Assembly (NCBI GenBank): GCA_035513175.1
Contig: DATKCN010000271.1
Coordinates: 1-11,538, forward strand
Direction: 5' to 3'
DNA length: 11,538 nt
Origin: DATKCN01 sp035513175
GTDB taxonomy: Bacteria > Chloroflexota > Chloroflexia > Thermomicrobiales > CFX8
The number at the start of each line of letters is the position of its first letter. Position 1 is the stretch's first letter. The notes under the pieces were generated by a model that was not told where the DNA came from, made no database searches, and saw only the letters and a program-made list of their open reading frames with translations. Below are positions 5,364-11,538 of this stretch, in pieces. The translations under genes and the position numbers were made by a program.

Positions 5364-5765
5364 ATGGCAACCTCGACGCAGGCTGATGTCGAGACACAGG
5401 CGAAACTGGCAGCACTGGCCGACCCGACGCGGCTGGCGATCGTCGATCTGTTGCGGCGCCGGGATCACTGCGTCTGTCATCTCGTCGAGGTGTTGCAGCT
5501 CAAGCAGAGCGTGATCTCGCATCACGTCGGCATCCTGCGCCGGGCCCGGCTGGTCGAGGCCTATCCGCACGCCAGCGACCGGCGCTGGCTGTACTACCGG
5601 CTCGACCGGGCGTCACTCCGCGAGCTCAGCGCGCGGCTGGGGATGCTGCTTGACCAGACGGACTACGATCCGGTCCCGTTGCCATGCGCCGCTGACACCG
5701 GTGACTGGAAACAGGAGCTTGTCCTGCCGAACGACGCGCCAGTATCCGACAACAGCCAGCGATAG
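5364..5765 (+). CDS. arsR: ArsR-family arsenite-responsive transcriptional repressor
   Basis: A 133-residue winged-helix ArsR/SmtB repressor that would leave its operator when it binds As(III). The early ALADPTRLAIVDLLRR (17-32) and the recognition region SVISHHVGILRRARLV (49-64), followed by a RRWLYYRL beta-wing (73-80), are typical. The metalloid site is CVC at Cys36 and Cys38 (in HCVCHL), corresponding to the CVC of the classical ELCVCDL motif; Cys108 near the C-terminus could be a third ligand. ATG 5364 is chosen because GGAGGAG (5351-5357) lies 6 bases before it; an in-frame ATG at 5343 falls inside the operator and is rejected. It is the first gene of arsR-acr3-arsC, 14 bp before acr3, under the palindrome at 5325-5348. 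Confidence 0.93.
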   Translation: MATSTQADVETQAKLAALADPTRLAIVDLLRRRDHCVCHLVEVLQLKQSVISHHVGILRRARLVEAYPHASDRRWLYYRLDRASLRELSARLGMLLDQTDYDPVPLPCAADTGDWKQELVLPNDAPVSDNSQR

Positions 5766-5779
5766 ACGGGAAGGCGACC

Positions 5780-6916
5780 ATGGCACAGGCAGTCGCTCTA
5801 CGACCGACGACCAGCGTGACGAGCCAGCTTTCGCTGCTCGACCGCCTCCTGCCGGTCTGGATCTTCGCCGCGATGGCGCTGGGGATCGGGATCGGGAGCG
5901 TGTTCCCGGGCATCGCGGACCTGCTTGACGCCCTGCAGATCGGGAACGTCTCCCTGCCCATCGCCATCGGGCTGTTGTGGATGATGTACCCGGTGCTGGC
6001 GAAGGTCAAATATGAGCGCATCCCGGCTGCCGCGTCGAACGGCCGGCTGCTTGGCACATCGCTCGTACTCAACTGGATCATTGGGCCAGCGCTCATGTTC
6101 GCGCTGGCATGGACGCTGCTGCCCGATCACCCCGGTTACCGCACTGGCCTGGTCATCGTCGGGCTGGCGCGCTGCATCGCGATGGTGCTGATCTGGAACC
6201 AGCTTGCCTGCGGCGACAGTGAGTACGCGGCCATCCTGGTAGCAGTGAACTCGGTGTTTCAGATCGTGATGTACGCCATACTGGGCTACTTCTACCTGTC
6301 GATTGTGCCCGGCTGGCTGGGTGAAGCAGCCACCACGCTCGATGTTTCCATCTGGTCGATTACCGTCAGTGTCCTCGTGTTCCTGGGGATCCCGCTACTG
6401 GCGGGCTTCCTGACTCGCCTGTATCTGAGCCGCAAGAAGGGCGATGAGTGGTACGAGCAGACGTTCCTGCCCCGCATCGGCCCGACGGCGCTGATTGGGC
6501 TGCTGTTCACCATCGTGATGATGTTCGCGCTCAAGGGCGAGGTCATGCTCGACACGCCGCTCGACGTGCTGCGCATCGCGCTGCCTTTGCTGCTGTATTT
6601 CGGCATCATGTTCGCGGTCGCCTTCTGGGTCTCGTGGCTGTTGAAGTTTCGCTACCGCGAAACGGCGGCGCTCTCCTTCACGGCAGCCAGCAACAACTTC
6701 GAGCTGGCCATCGCTGTGGCCATCGGCGCCTTCGGCCTTGCGTCCGAGGAGGCCCTGGCCGCGGTGGTCGGGCCGCTGGTCGAGGTTCCAGTGTTGGTCG
6801 CGCTGGTCTATGTCGCGCTGTGGCTGGGGCGGCGGCTGTATCCCGACGATCCTCCGCGTCGTAACGAGGCAGCGACAGTGGAGGTCAAGGCGGCGCCACC
6901 CGCTCCGGCAGGTTGA
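5780..6916 (+). CDS. acr3: Acr3-type arsenite efflux permease
   Basis: A 378-residue inner-membrane As(III) exporter of the Acr3 (BASS/ARSB-type) family, with about ten hydrophobic helices and the usual family length. The helix-4 segment GLARCIAMVLIWN contains Cys132, equivalent to the conserved cysteine needed for transport in characterised Acr3 proteins; a second cysteine follows at 144. The conserved late motif LSFTAASNNFELAIAV (about 298-313) is intact. The C-terminal 25 residues are a hydrophilic tail rich in Pro and Ala. The ATG has GGGAAGG 5 bases upstream and follows the arsR stop by 14 bp. Export of arsenite, including that produced by ArsC from the next gene, is the expected role. 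No ArsA ATPase is nearby, consistent with an Acr3 pump driven by the proton-motive force. Confidence 0.95.
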   Translation: MAQAVALRPTTSVTSQLSLLDRLLPVWIFAAMALGIGIGSVFPGIADLLDALQIGNVSLPIAIGLLWMMYPVLAKVKYERIPAAASNGRLLGTSLVLNWIIGPALMFALAWTLLPDHPGYRTGLVIVGLARCIAMVLIWNQLACGDSEYAAILVAVNSVFQIVMYAILGYFYLSIVPGWLGEAATTLDVSIWSITVSVLVFLGIPLLAGFLTRLYLSRKKGDEWYEQTFLPRIGPTALIGLLFTIVMMFALKGEVMLDTPLDVLRIALPLLLYFGIMFAVAFWVSWLLKFRYRETAALSFTAASNNFELAIAVAIGAFGLASEEALAAVVGPLVEVPVLVALVYVALWLGRRLYPDDPPRRNEAATVEVKAAPPAPAG

Positions 6917-6950
6917 CGGAGCACGCGAGAAGAGCAGGAGGAGGGCAGGC

Positions 6951-7409
6951 ATGACCGCAGCTCACCAGGCGCGGGTTTCGCGCACGACGGAAGCGTCGCC
7001 GATCACCGTGCTGTTTCTGTGCACCCATAACTCGGCACGCTCACAAATGGCGGAGGCGCTGCTGAGGCATCACGGCGGCGCGACGTTCGAGGTCAGCTCG
7101 GCGGGAACCGAGGAGACGCGGGTCCATCCGCTGGCCATCGCGGCCATGGAAGACATCGGGATTGACATCTCCGGGCAGCGCTCCAAGCATCTCAACGAGT
7201 TCATCGAACAGGACTTCAACTACGTCATCACCGTCTGCGACGGCGCGAACGAAGCGTGTCCGATCTTCCCAGGTGACCCGAGGCGCATCCACTGGTCGTT
7301 CCCGGACCCCAGCGCGGCGCAGGGCAGCGACGCCGAGCGGCAGCGGGCTTTCAACAGAGTGCGCGACGAGATCAACATGCGGCTCCGGACCTGGATTCAG
7401 CTCTTCTGA
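6951..7409 (+). CDS. arsC: Thioredoxin-type (LMW-PTP fold) arsenate reductase ArsC
   Basis: A 152-residue cytoplasmic enzyme reducing arsenate to arsenite. The phosphatase-like P-loop CTHNSARS (24-31) supplies nucleophile Cys24 and Arg30. The redox pair needed in thioredoxin-coupled ArsC is Cys96 and Cys103 (C-x6-C in VCDGANEACP), and the catalytic Asp119 lies in FPDPSA. All three cysteines of the catalytic relay are present, so it should be functional as a thioredoxin-linked reductase. It is about 15-20 residues longer than Staphylococcus-type ArsC because of a polar N-terminal extension. ATG 6951 has AGGAGG (about 6937-6942) ahead of it and lies 34 bp behind acr3, so the three genes form one operon. 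The frame is open upstream to 6738 only because it overlaps acr3. Confidence 0.94.
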   Translation: MTAAHQARVSRTTEASPITVLFLCTHNSARSQMAEALLRHHGGATFEVSSAGTEETRVHPLAIAAMEDIGIDISGQRSKHLNEFIEQDFNYVITVCDGANEACPIFPGDPRRIHWSFPDPSAAQGSDAERQRAFNRVRDEINMRLRTWIQLF

Positions 7410-7572
7410 GTGGAAAGTGAATAGCGGAAAGTAGTGGAGTCGCTCCAGTGGGTGTGACGTCGTGAACGAACTGCACGTCAATCACGCACGTTCGACGTTC
7501 CACTCCCTCGCCCTGCGTCATGCGACACTGCCGTAATCGAGAGCACGCGTGAATCACGGGGAGCAGGGGTGC
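7410..7572. other. Intergenic region after arsC
   Basis: These 163 bases hold no gene. GAGTGGAA at the arsC stop (7408-7415) has its reverse complement TTCCACTC near 7499-7506, and inside lies a looser pair (CGTCGTGAACG and CGTTCGACG), so an extended imperfect hairpin could form and end the ars transcript. There is no T-tract. A GAATAGCGGAAAGTAG stretch resembles the AGCGGATAGCGG repeat at 8426, possibly a decayed copy. Confidence 0.3.
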
Positions 7573-8418
7573 ATGAAGGTACACATCTCAGCGGACATGG
7601 AGGGGACGACGGGGGTCGTCGACTGGGTGCAGGTGATGCCGCCCTGGCTGGACGGCAAGGGTCCGGCGGAGTACGAGCGGGCCCGGCAGCGCATGACGCG
7701 CGAGGTGGCGGCGGCTGTGCGGGGCGCGCTGGCGGCGGGGGCGGACGAGGTGATCGTCAACGACTCGCACGATGGCATGAAGAACATCCTGATCGACGAC
7801 CTGCCGCGTGGCTGCCGGCTGATCAGTGGCAGCCAGAAGGACTTGTCGATGATGCAGGGGGTCGGCGCCGAGGGCGTGGTCGCCACGATCTTCACCGGCT
7901 ATCACGCGCGGGCGGGCACGCCGAACGGCGTGTTGGCGCACACCTACATCGGCGCGGTCGCGGACGTGCGCGTGGACGGCGTGTCCATGGGCGAGTACGG
8001 TCTGAACGCGGCGGTGGCCGGGGACTTTGGCGTGCCTGTCGTGATGGTGACCGGCGACGACCTGTCGATCGAGCAGGTGAGAGACCTGATTGGCGCGGGC
8101 GTGGTCGGGGTGCAGGTCAAGACGGCGCTGGCGACCGAGACCGCGGACAGCATCCATCCGGATCTGGCCTGCGAGCTGATCGAGGCGGCGGCGCGGGAAG
8201 CCGTCGGATTGCGCGGGTCGATACAGCCATTCCGTGTGCGGGACGCGTTCGTCGAGGTCGACTTCGATCACCAGACGCTGGCCGACCTGGCGGGGCTGGG
8301 ACCGGACATTCAGCGCATCGGTGAGCGCTCGGTCGCGTTCAACGCCGAGAATGGCGTGCAACTGATGCTGACGTGGCGCGGCATGCTCAGCCGGGTGTTG
8401 ACGCGCTTCGCGCTCTGA
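7573..8418 (+). CDS. dppA: M55-family D-aminopeptidase (DppA-like)
   Basis: A 281-residue zinc enzyme of peptidase family M55, whose model member, Bacillus DppA, removes N-terminal D-amino acids from short peptides. The N-terminus carries SADMEG with metal ligands Asp8 and Glu10, at the same positions as in DppA. The other conserved residues follow in order: His66 in NDSHDGMKN, His111 in GYHARAG and Glu141 in SMGEYG. There is no signal peptide, so it acts in the cytoplasm, probably on peptides from cell-wall turnover or uptake. The start is ATG 7573, just after GGGGAGCAGGGG; an ATG at 7549 in frame adds eight unconserved residues and lies upstream of that site. There is no dipeptide transporter beside it, and the link to the ars operon is probably only positional. 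Confidence 0.9.
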   Translation: MKVHISADMEGTTGVVDWVQVMPPWLDGKGPAEYERARQRMTREVAAAVRGALAAGADEVIVNDSHDGMKNILIDDLPRGCRLISGSQKDLSMMQGVGAEGVVATIFTGYHARAGTPNGVLAHTYIGAVADVRVDGVSMGEYGLNAAVAGDFGVPVVMVTGDDLSIEQVRDLIGAGVVGVQVKTALATETADSIHPDLACELIEAAAREAVGLRGSIQPFRVRDAFVEVDFDHQTLADLAGLGPDIQRIGERSVAFNAENGVQLMLTWRGMLSRVLTRFAL

Positions 8419-8425
8419 CCCTTCG

Positions 8426-8454
8426 GAGCGGATAGCGGTTGGCGGGTAGCGGTT
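8426..8454 (+). repeat. 29-bp inverted repeat, left arm
   Basis: Begins GAGCGGATAGCGGTT and continues with a GCGGGTAG segment. It matches the arm at 8574-8602, read on the other strand, at 27 of 29 bases; the first 15 are identical. It starts 7 bases after the dppA stop. Internally it is made of near-repeats (GCGGATAGCGGTT, GCGGGTAGCGGTT). Confidence 0.8.
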
Positions 8455-8524
8455 AGGGGCGGGCCTCGGACGGATCCGTCCCTGTACCGTAGCTACATCG
8501 GCCACTGCGAAGCACGGATTCGTT

Positions 8525-8568
8525 CGGCTACGCTCAGGACAAGCCTTCACTTCGTTCAGAATGACAAG
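8525..8568 (-). repeat. Degenerate GTCATTCTGA-type dispersed repeat units
   Basis: On the minus strand CTTGTCATTCTGAACGAAG (from 8568) is followed directly by CTTGTCCTGAGCGTAGCCG (8543-8525), two tandem units of the widespread intergenic element of form GTCATCCTGAGCG-AGCGAAGGATC. It lies inside the 119-base loop between the 29-bp arms. Related copies occur at 11011-11126. Confidence 0.5.
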
Positions 8569-8573
8569 ATTCC

Positions 8574-8602
8574 AACCCCTACCCGCAAACCGCTATCCGC
8601 TC
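8574..8602 (-). repeat. 29-bp inverted repeat, right arm
   Basis: Mirror copy of 8426-8454, two mismatches in 29. It begins 2 bases beyond the stop codon of the M1-like gene, so the two arms sit symmetrically just behind two convergent genes. Folding across the 119-base loop could make a bidirectional terminator. Confidence 0.8.
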
Positions 8603-8604
8603 GC

Positions 8605-10866
8605 TCACCCGCCCGGCGCGAGCAACTCCCACACCCAGGGGTAGCGGAAGTAGTCGTCGTAGAGCGGGCGCAGATCGGTGGCGCTGTATTCCTGGAAGGT
8701 GGCGAGCATGTCGTGGGCGGTGACGATGCCGAACAGGTGCTCGGCGTACAGGTTCTGGAAGGCGCGCCAGAAGGCGTCCCAGCCCATGCGGTCCAGCACG
8801 TCGTAGTAGAAGCGGGCGCCCTGCTCGTAGATGCTGAAGTACCACTGGCGTGAAGCGTCGTAGACCAACTCGTCAGCGTGCGAGTCGAGCCAGTAACGGT
8901 AGCCACCGGCAGGGATGGCCGGGCGTTCGGTAAAGCCCGTCGGCAGGCCGCGCTCGAAGAACTCCGCGCCGCCTTCGTCGATCCAGCCATCCACCAGCGT
9001 GCGGTTACCGATCATGGCGTGCATCCACTGGTGCGCGACCTCGTGGTAGATCAGCCGATCGAGCTGGGAATATGCCGGGTTGATGTACAGCAGGCTGGGG
9101 AACTCCAGCCCGGCCGGCATGGTTGGGCCGGAGTCGGCGATCACCAGCGTGTCGTACTGATAGGGACCGATCAGCCCGCCGAGCTGTTCCAGCGCGTCGA
9201 CGGCGGCGGCGAAGATGACATCGTTGCGGAAGGCGACGGTCTCATTGGAGACGCCTGCCATGCTCGACGAGTGGATGTAGAGCTTGATCAGCACGCCACT
9301 GGGGGAGGTTCGCTCCGAATAGCCGAAGCCGCGCGAGAGCAGCATGGCGAAGTCGCGGACGTTCTCAGCCGTCAAGCGGTAGCGCAGGCGTCCATCTCCC
9401 AGCGTTTCGCGGCCAATCTCCCAGCCAGCATGGGCTACGGTGACATCCGGCGCTACATCAACGGTAACGTCGAAGTCGGCCACCTGCGCCTGAGATGGAT
9501 CGAGCGTGTCGGAGAAGGCGTGCAGGTCGGAGATGATGGGGAAGAAGTAGCCCAAGCGCAAGATGCCGGAATCGAGCGACGTGCCGCCCCACCCGGACGG
9601 CTCCAGCCCAATGTTGAGCCGGAAGTCGATGTCGATGGTGGTAGGCGTGGGCAGGTTGGGCGGCAACGTCAGCTCGCGTATGAAGCCGCCATGGTGGGAG
9701 ACCGTCGTGACCGACTGGCCGTTGAGGGTCAGGCTGTCGAGTGTAAAGTAGCCAAAATGGGCCGCCACAATCTGAATGTAGAGCCGGTCAGGCTGGGCGC
9801 CCTTGAAGCTGTCGATACTGATCTGCTGCTGCACGGTGACCGCGCCGGTGTCGACGTTGACTGAGCTCAGATGAAGTCCATAGCGGACATCCAGATCGGG
9901 GATGTCGACCGTCTGTCCGGCAGGAATCCAGGTCGGGTAGGCGGGCAGGTCCCAGCTCGGCGGGGCTGACGCGGAGCCGGAGCCGTAGCGCCAGATGTGA
10001 TAGTGCAGGCCAACGTTGCCCATCTCGACCTGCCAGCCGGCCGGGTTGCCAGGTGTGTAGGTCAGCACGCGCCGTTCGAACGGCTGCACCAGCACCCACT
10101 GCTGGACACCGGCGACGCGCACCTGCGCCCAGTAGGCCTCGCCAATCGGCAGGCCGGTAGCGTAGTAGGGATTGGCGAACAGCGGTCCAGTCGTGCGGCG
10201 TCCCCGCTCGACGATCTTGCCGCTGGAGTTGAGGTAGTCCCAGAAGACGCTGGCGACGCGGTGTCCAGTCTCAGAAACGAGCGGCCCGGCGCGCACGCCA
10301 TGGTCGTTGGGCACGCAGCAACCGGCGCCGCCGGCGCGGTTAACGGTCTGGCTCACCGCCGCGCCCTCCGGCAGTGGCGGGTCGCCGAGCAGGGTCGTGA
10401 AGCTGGCGTAGGTGGGGCCGTCCGGGTCGTCCCAGTCACCGGCGATGTTGACCTGCGCCGGGCCACGATTCTCAAACGTGTTGTCGCCGAGCTGCATCTG
10501 GCCCTCGATCAGCTCGCGCGCCAGCAGGCCGTTGGTGACGAACCAGATGTCGCCAGGGTCCCAGCCGGGGTCGTTGATCTCCATGCGGCTCTTGTCGAAG
10601 TAGCGCACCAGCCGAGTGCCACCGGGCGAATCGAGGTATGGCTCGCCGCGCTCGCTGGTGACCGGCTCCGGCCCCCAGACCCAGGTGCGGGAAACCTCAG
10701 TGCTGGCGACGACCTGATCGGTGCGCTGCCATGTGTTGGCGAAAAACGGGTTGCCGTCGTCGACGGCGAGCGCAGGTTGCGGTCCCCCGAGCGGCCCGAG
10801 CGTGGATAGCATCAGGGTCAGCAGCAGGAACAGGGTGGCCGGGACGGACGGTCTGAGGGATGGCAC
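8605..10866 (-). CDS. Secreted M1-like zinc metallopeptidase with a large N-terminal extracellular domain
   Basis: A 753-residue exported protein. A signal peptide (LFLLLTLMLSTLG core, likely cut after ALA at 32-34) leads into a domain of about 260 residues that ends near LTYTPGNPAGWQVEMGNVG (about 295); I recall this domain from other Thermomicrobia secreted proteins, function unknown. From about 320 a beta-rich region (YGLHLSSVNVDTGAVTVQQQ) resembles the M1 N-terminal domain. The catalytic part has HEVAH (608-612) and, 18 residues on, zinc ligand Glu631 in WIDEGGAEFFE, the M1 gluzincin pattern HExxH-x18-E. A YEQGARFYYDVL helix fits the catalytic-tyrosine region. In place of the aminopeptidase GAMEN motif it has GLEFP, so exopeptidase specificity is uncertain. 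GTG 10866 is chosen for GGAG five bases upstream and the signal peptide beginning there; an ATG at 10998 lies in repeat-bearing DNA with no ribosome binding site. Convergent with dppA. Confidence 0.85.
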   Translation of the reverse strand: MPSLRPSVPATLFLLLTLMLSTLGPLGGPQPALAVDDGNPFFANTWQRTDQVVASTEVSRTWVWGPEPVTSERGEPYLDSPGGTRLVRYFDKSRMEINDPGWDPGDIWFVTNGLLARELIEGQMQLGDNTFENRGPAQVNIAGDWDDPDGPTYASFTTLLGDPPLPEGAAVSQTVNRAGGAGCCVPNDHGVRAGPLVSETGHRVASVFWDYLNSSGKIVERGRRTTGPLFANPYYATGLPIGEAYWAQVRVAGVQQWVLVQPFERRVLTYTPGNPAGWQVEMGNVGLHYHIWRYGSGSASAPPSWDLPAYPTWIPAGQTVDIPDLDVRYGLHLSSVNVDTGAVTVQQQISIDSFKGAQPDRLYIQIVAAHFGYFTLDSLTLNGQSVTTVSHHGGFIRELTLPPNLPTPTTIDIDFRLNIGLEPSGWGGTSLDSGILRLGYFFPIISDLHAFSDTLDPSQAQVADFDVTVDVAPDVTVAHAGWEIGRETLGDGRLRYRLTAENVRDFAMLLSRGFGYSERTSPSGVLIKLYIHSSSMAGVSNETVAFRNDVIFAAAVDALEQLGGLIGPYQYDTLVIADSGPTMPAGLEFPSLLYINPAYSQLDRLIYHEVAHQWMHAMIGNRTLVDGWIDEGGAEFFERGLPTGFTERPAIPAGGYRYWLDSHADELVYDASRQWYFSIYEQGARFYYDVLDRMGWDAFWRAFQNLYAEHLFGIVTAHDMLATFQEYSATDLRPLYDDYFRYPWVWELLAPGG

Positions 10867-11170
10867 GAACACTCCACAGCGTCGCAGCGACCTGCCACGG
10901 GCAGGTGAACGGACACACGCCCGCCAACTGTACCCCAGCGAGAGATTGGAAGGCTGAGCGCAGGCTGAGGAGTTGTGACATGGAACGACGCCCGTCACGA
11001 CGAGGGAAGCCTTGTCATCCTGAACCCTACGCGCCTCCGGGCAGGCTCCATGAAGGATCGGTTCTTCCCCCGCGACGGTATGGGCCGAGGTCAGGCACGG
11101 ATCCTTCCTATCGTCAGGATGACAGGGGTGATGGTGACGCTGCCGATCCTTCGTCGCGGACTACTGATGC
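10867..11170. other. Intergenic region upstream of the M1-like gene
   Basis: No gene is supported in these 304 bases. They hold the inverted repeat at 11011-11126 and, in the probable leader of the M1-like gene, a short hairpin ACCTGCC-ACG-GGCAGGT (10890-10906), 24 bases before its GTG start. A TACAGT near 10930 on the minus strand could be a -10 box, but no good -35 accompanies it. Short ORFs here have no ribosome binding site or protein-like composition. Confidence 0.5.
11011..11126. repeat. Inverted pair of GTCATCCTGA-type dispersed repeats
   Basis: TGTCATCCTGA (11013-11023) on the plus strand is matched by an identical copy on the minus strand (11124-11114). Each is followed by GAAGGATC in its own orientation (plus strand near 11052-11059, minus strand near 11106-11099), the hallmark of the GTCATCCTGA...GAAGGATC intergenic element. 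Function unknown; often seen as many dispersed copies. Confidence 0.6.
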
Positions 11171-11538
11171 TCAGCCTGTTGGCGCCAGGCCCGCCGGAGG
11201 GAAGGTGAGCGCGTGAGCCTGCTCAATGACGCGCGCGGTCCGCAGCAGCAGCGCCTCGCTCCACGGTCGGCCAACGATCTGGAATCCAATTGGAAGGTTG
11301 CGCTCCGACACCCCGACCGGAACGGAGATCGCGGGCCAGCCGTTGAGGTCCCACAGGGTCGTAAAGCGCAGCAACTCCAGAGACTCCTCGCCGACAGCCG
11401 GCGGGAAGACGCTCAGCGTCGGGCTGACCAGCACGTCGTAGCCCTGCAGCGCGCGCTCGACCCGATGCAGGCCGTTCAGAATGGCGCGCCGCGAGCGTTG
11501 CAGGTCGGCGGCGCCGTGCCGCAGCCCGTTGGCGACGA
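11171..11538 (-). CDS. Amidase-signature family enzyme, C-terminal part (runs off the window)
   Basis: The last 121 residues of an amidase-signature hydrolase, the family of GatA, acetamidases and related amide hydrolases. The visible part has DVLVSPTLSVFPPAVGE, then the conserved FTTLWDLNGWPAISVPVGVSE and LPIGFQIVGRPWSEALLLR, which shape the end of the fold. The catalytic Ser-Ser-Lys triad lies upstream, outside the window, so activity cannot be judged. The C-terminus ends at TGA 11171-11173 after PPAGLAPTG. No partner gene such as gatB or gatC is visible; the substrate is unknown, and a stand-alone amidase is more likely than GatA. The gene is on the same strand as the M1-like gene but 304 bases of repeat-bearing DNA separate them. 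Confidence 0.9.
   Translation of the reverse strand, partial: VANGLRHGAADLQRSRRAILNGLHRVERALQGYDVLVSPTLSVFPPAVGEESLELLRFTTLWDLNGWPAISVPVGVSERNLPIGFQIVGRPWSEALLLRTARVIEQAHALTFPPAGLAPTG

Noticed and set aside
7588..8550. Minus-strand ORF of 320 codons across dppA
   Set aside because: Antisense shadow; the plus-strand frame has every M55 metal ligand.
8426..8602. Insertion sequence or MITE with terminal inverted repeats
   Set aside because: No transposase and no clear target-site duplication flank the arms, so I report only an inverted repeat.
8878..9864. Plus-strand ORF of 328 codons
   Set aside because: Antisense to the M1-like gene, whose HExxH-x18-E motif fixes the real strand.
10867..10998. 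N-terminal extension of the M1-like gene to an ATG at 10998
   Set aside because: It would place 44 polar residues before the signal peptide, has no ribosome binding site and reads through a leader hairpin; GTG 10866 has GGAG at the right distance.
1..11538. CRISPR array, tRNA, rRNA or riboswitch
   Set aside because: I saw no regularly spaced repeats, cloverleaf-like or rRNA-like sequence, or known riboswitch core on either strand by eye.

Overview
The window is GC-rich throughout, with strong G/C preference at third codon positions and no insertion sequence, CRISPR array or RNA gene that I can see. The protein types suggest a Thermomicrobia-like member of the Chloroflexota: a secreted M1-type protein with an N-terminal extracellular domain I associate with that group, an Acr3/ArsO arsenic cluster, and degenerate GTCATCCTGA-type intergenic repeats. 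The lineage is an inference from protein flavour and base composition.

Layout. 1-705 (-): N-terminal 235 residues of a Hanks-type Ser/Thr kinase, with its promoter at 780-809. 868-1220: two gene relics lying back to back, the 3' stub of a 2-oxoacid dehydrogenase E2 gene (-) with an apparent surviving terminator, and the 3' stub of a luciferase-like flavin monooxygenase gene (+). 1460-1825 (+): a 121-residue protein I do not recognise. 1919-7409: an arsenic island. 7573-8418 (+): an M55 (DppA-type) D-aminopeptidase. 8419-8604: a convergent intergenic region bounded by a 29-bp inverted repeat. 8605-10866 (-): a secreted M1-like metallopeptidase with a large extra N-terminal domain. 10867-11170: repeat-bearing intergenic DNA. 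11171-11538 (-): the C-terminus of an amidase-signature enzyme.

The arsenic island has two divergent arms. The rightward arm is a standard detoxification operon: ArsR repressor, Acr3 arsenite exporter and thioredoxin-type ArsC arsenate reductase, with gaps of 14 and 34 bp and a near-perfect palindrome just upstream of arsR. The leftward arm carries a small unrecognised ORF, an ArsO-like flavoprotein monooxygenase whose tail holds three vicinal cysteine pairs, a strong hairpin, and a major facilitator transporter. It is driven by a promoter with a perfect TTGACA -35, whose -10 lies inside a TTTCGT-N6-ACGAAA palindrome; a second palindrome of the same design lies 52 bp further on. The two arms have different operator sequences, so they may answer to different regulators. 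The likely division of labour is: ArsC reduces arsenate, Acr3 exports arsenite, ArsR senses arsenite, while ArsO and perhaps the MFS protein act on another arsenic species.

The most unusual features are the leftward arm (phased operators, small CC-ending ORF, Cys-paired ArsO tail), the paired gene relics that fit one deletion across a divergent promoter, and the domain fusion in the M1-like protein.
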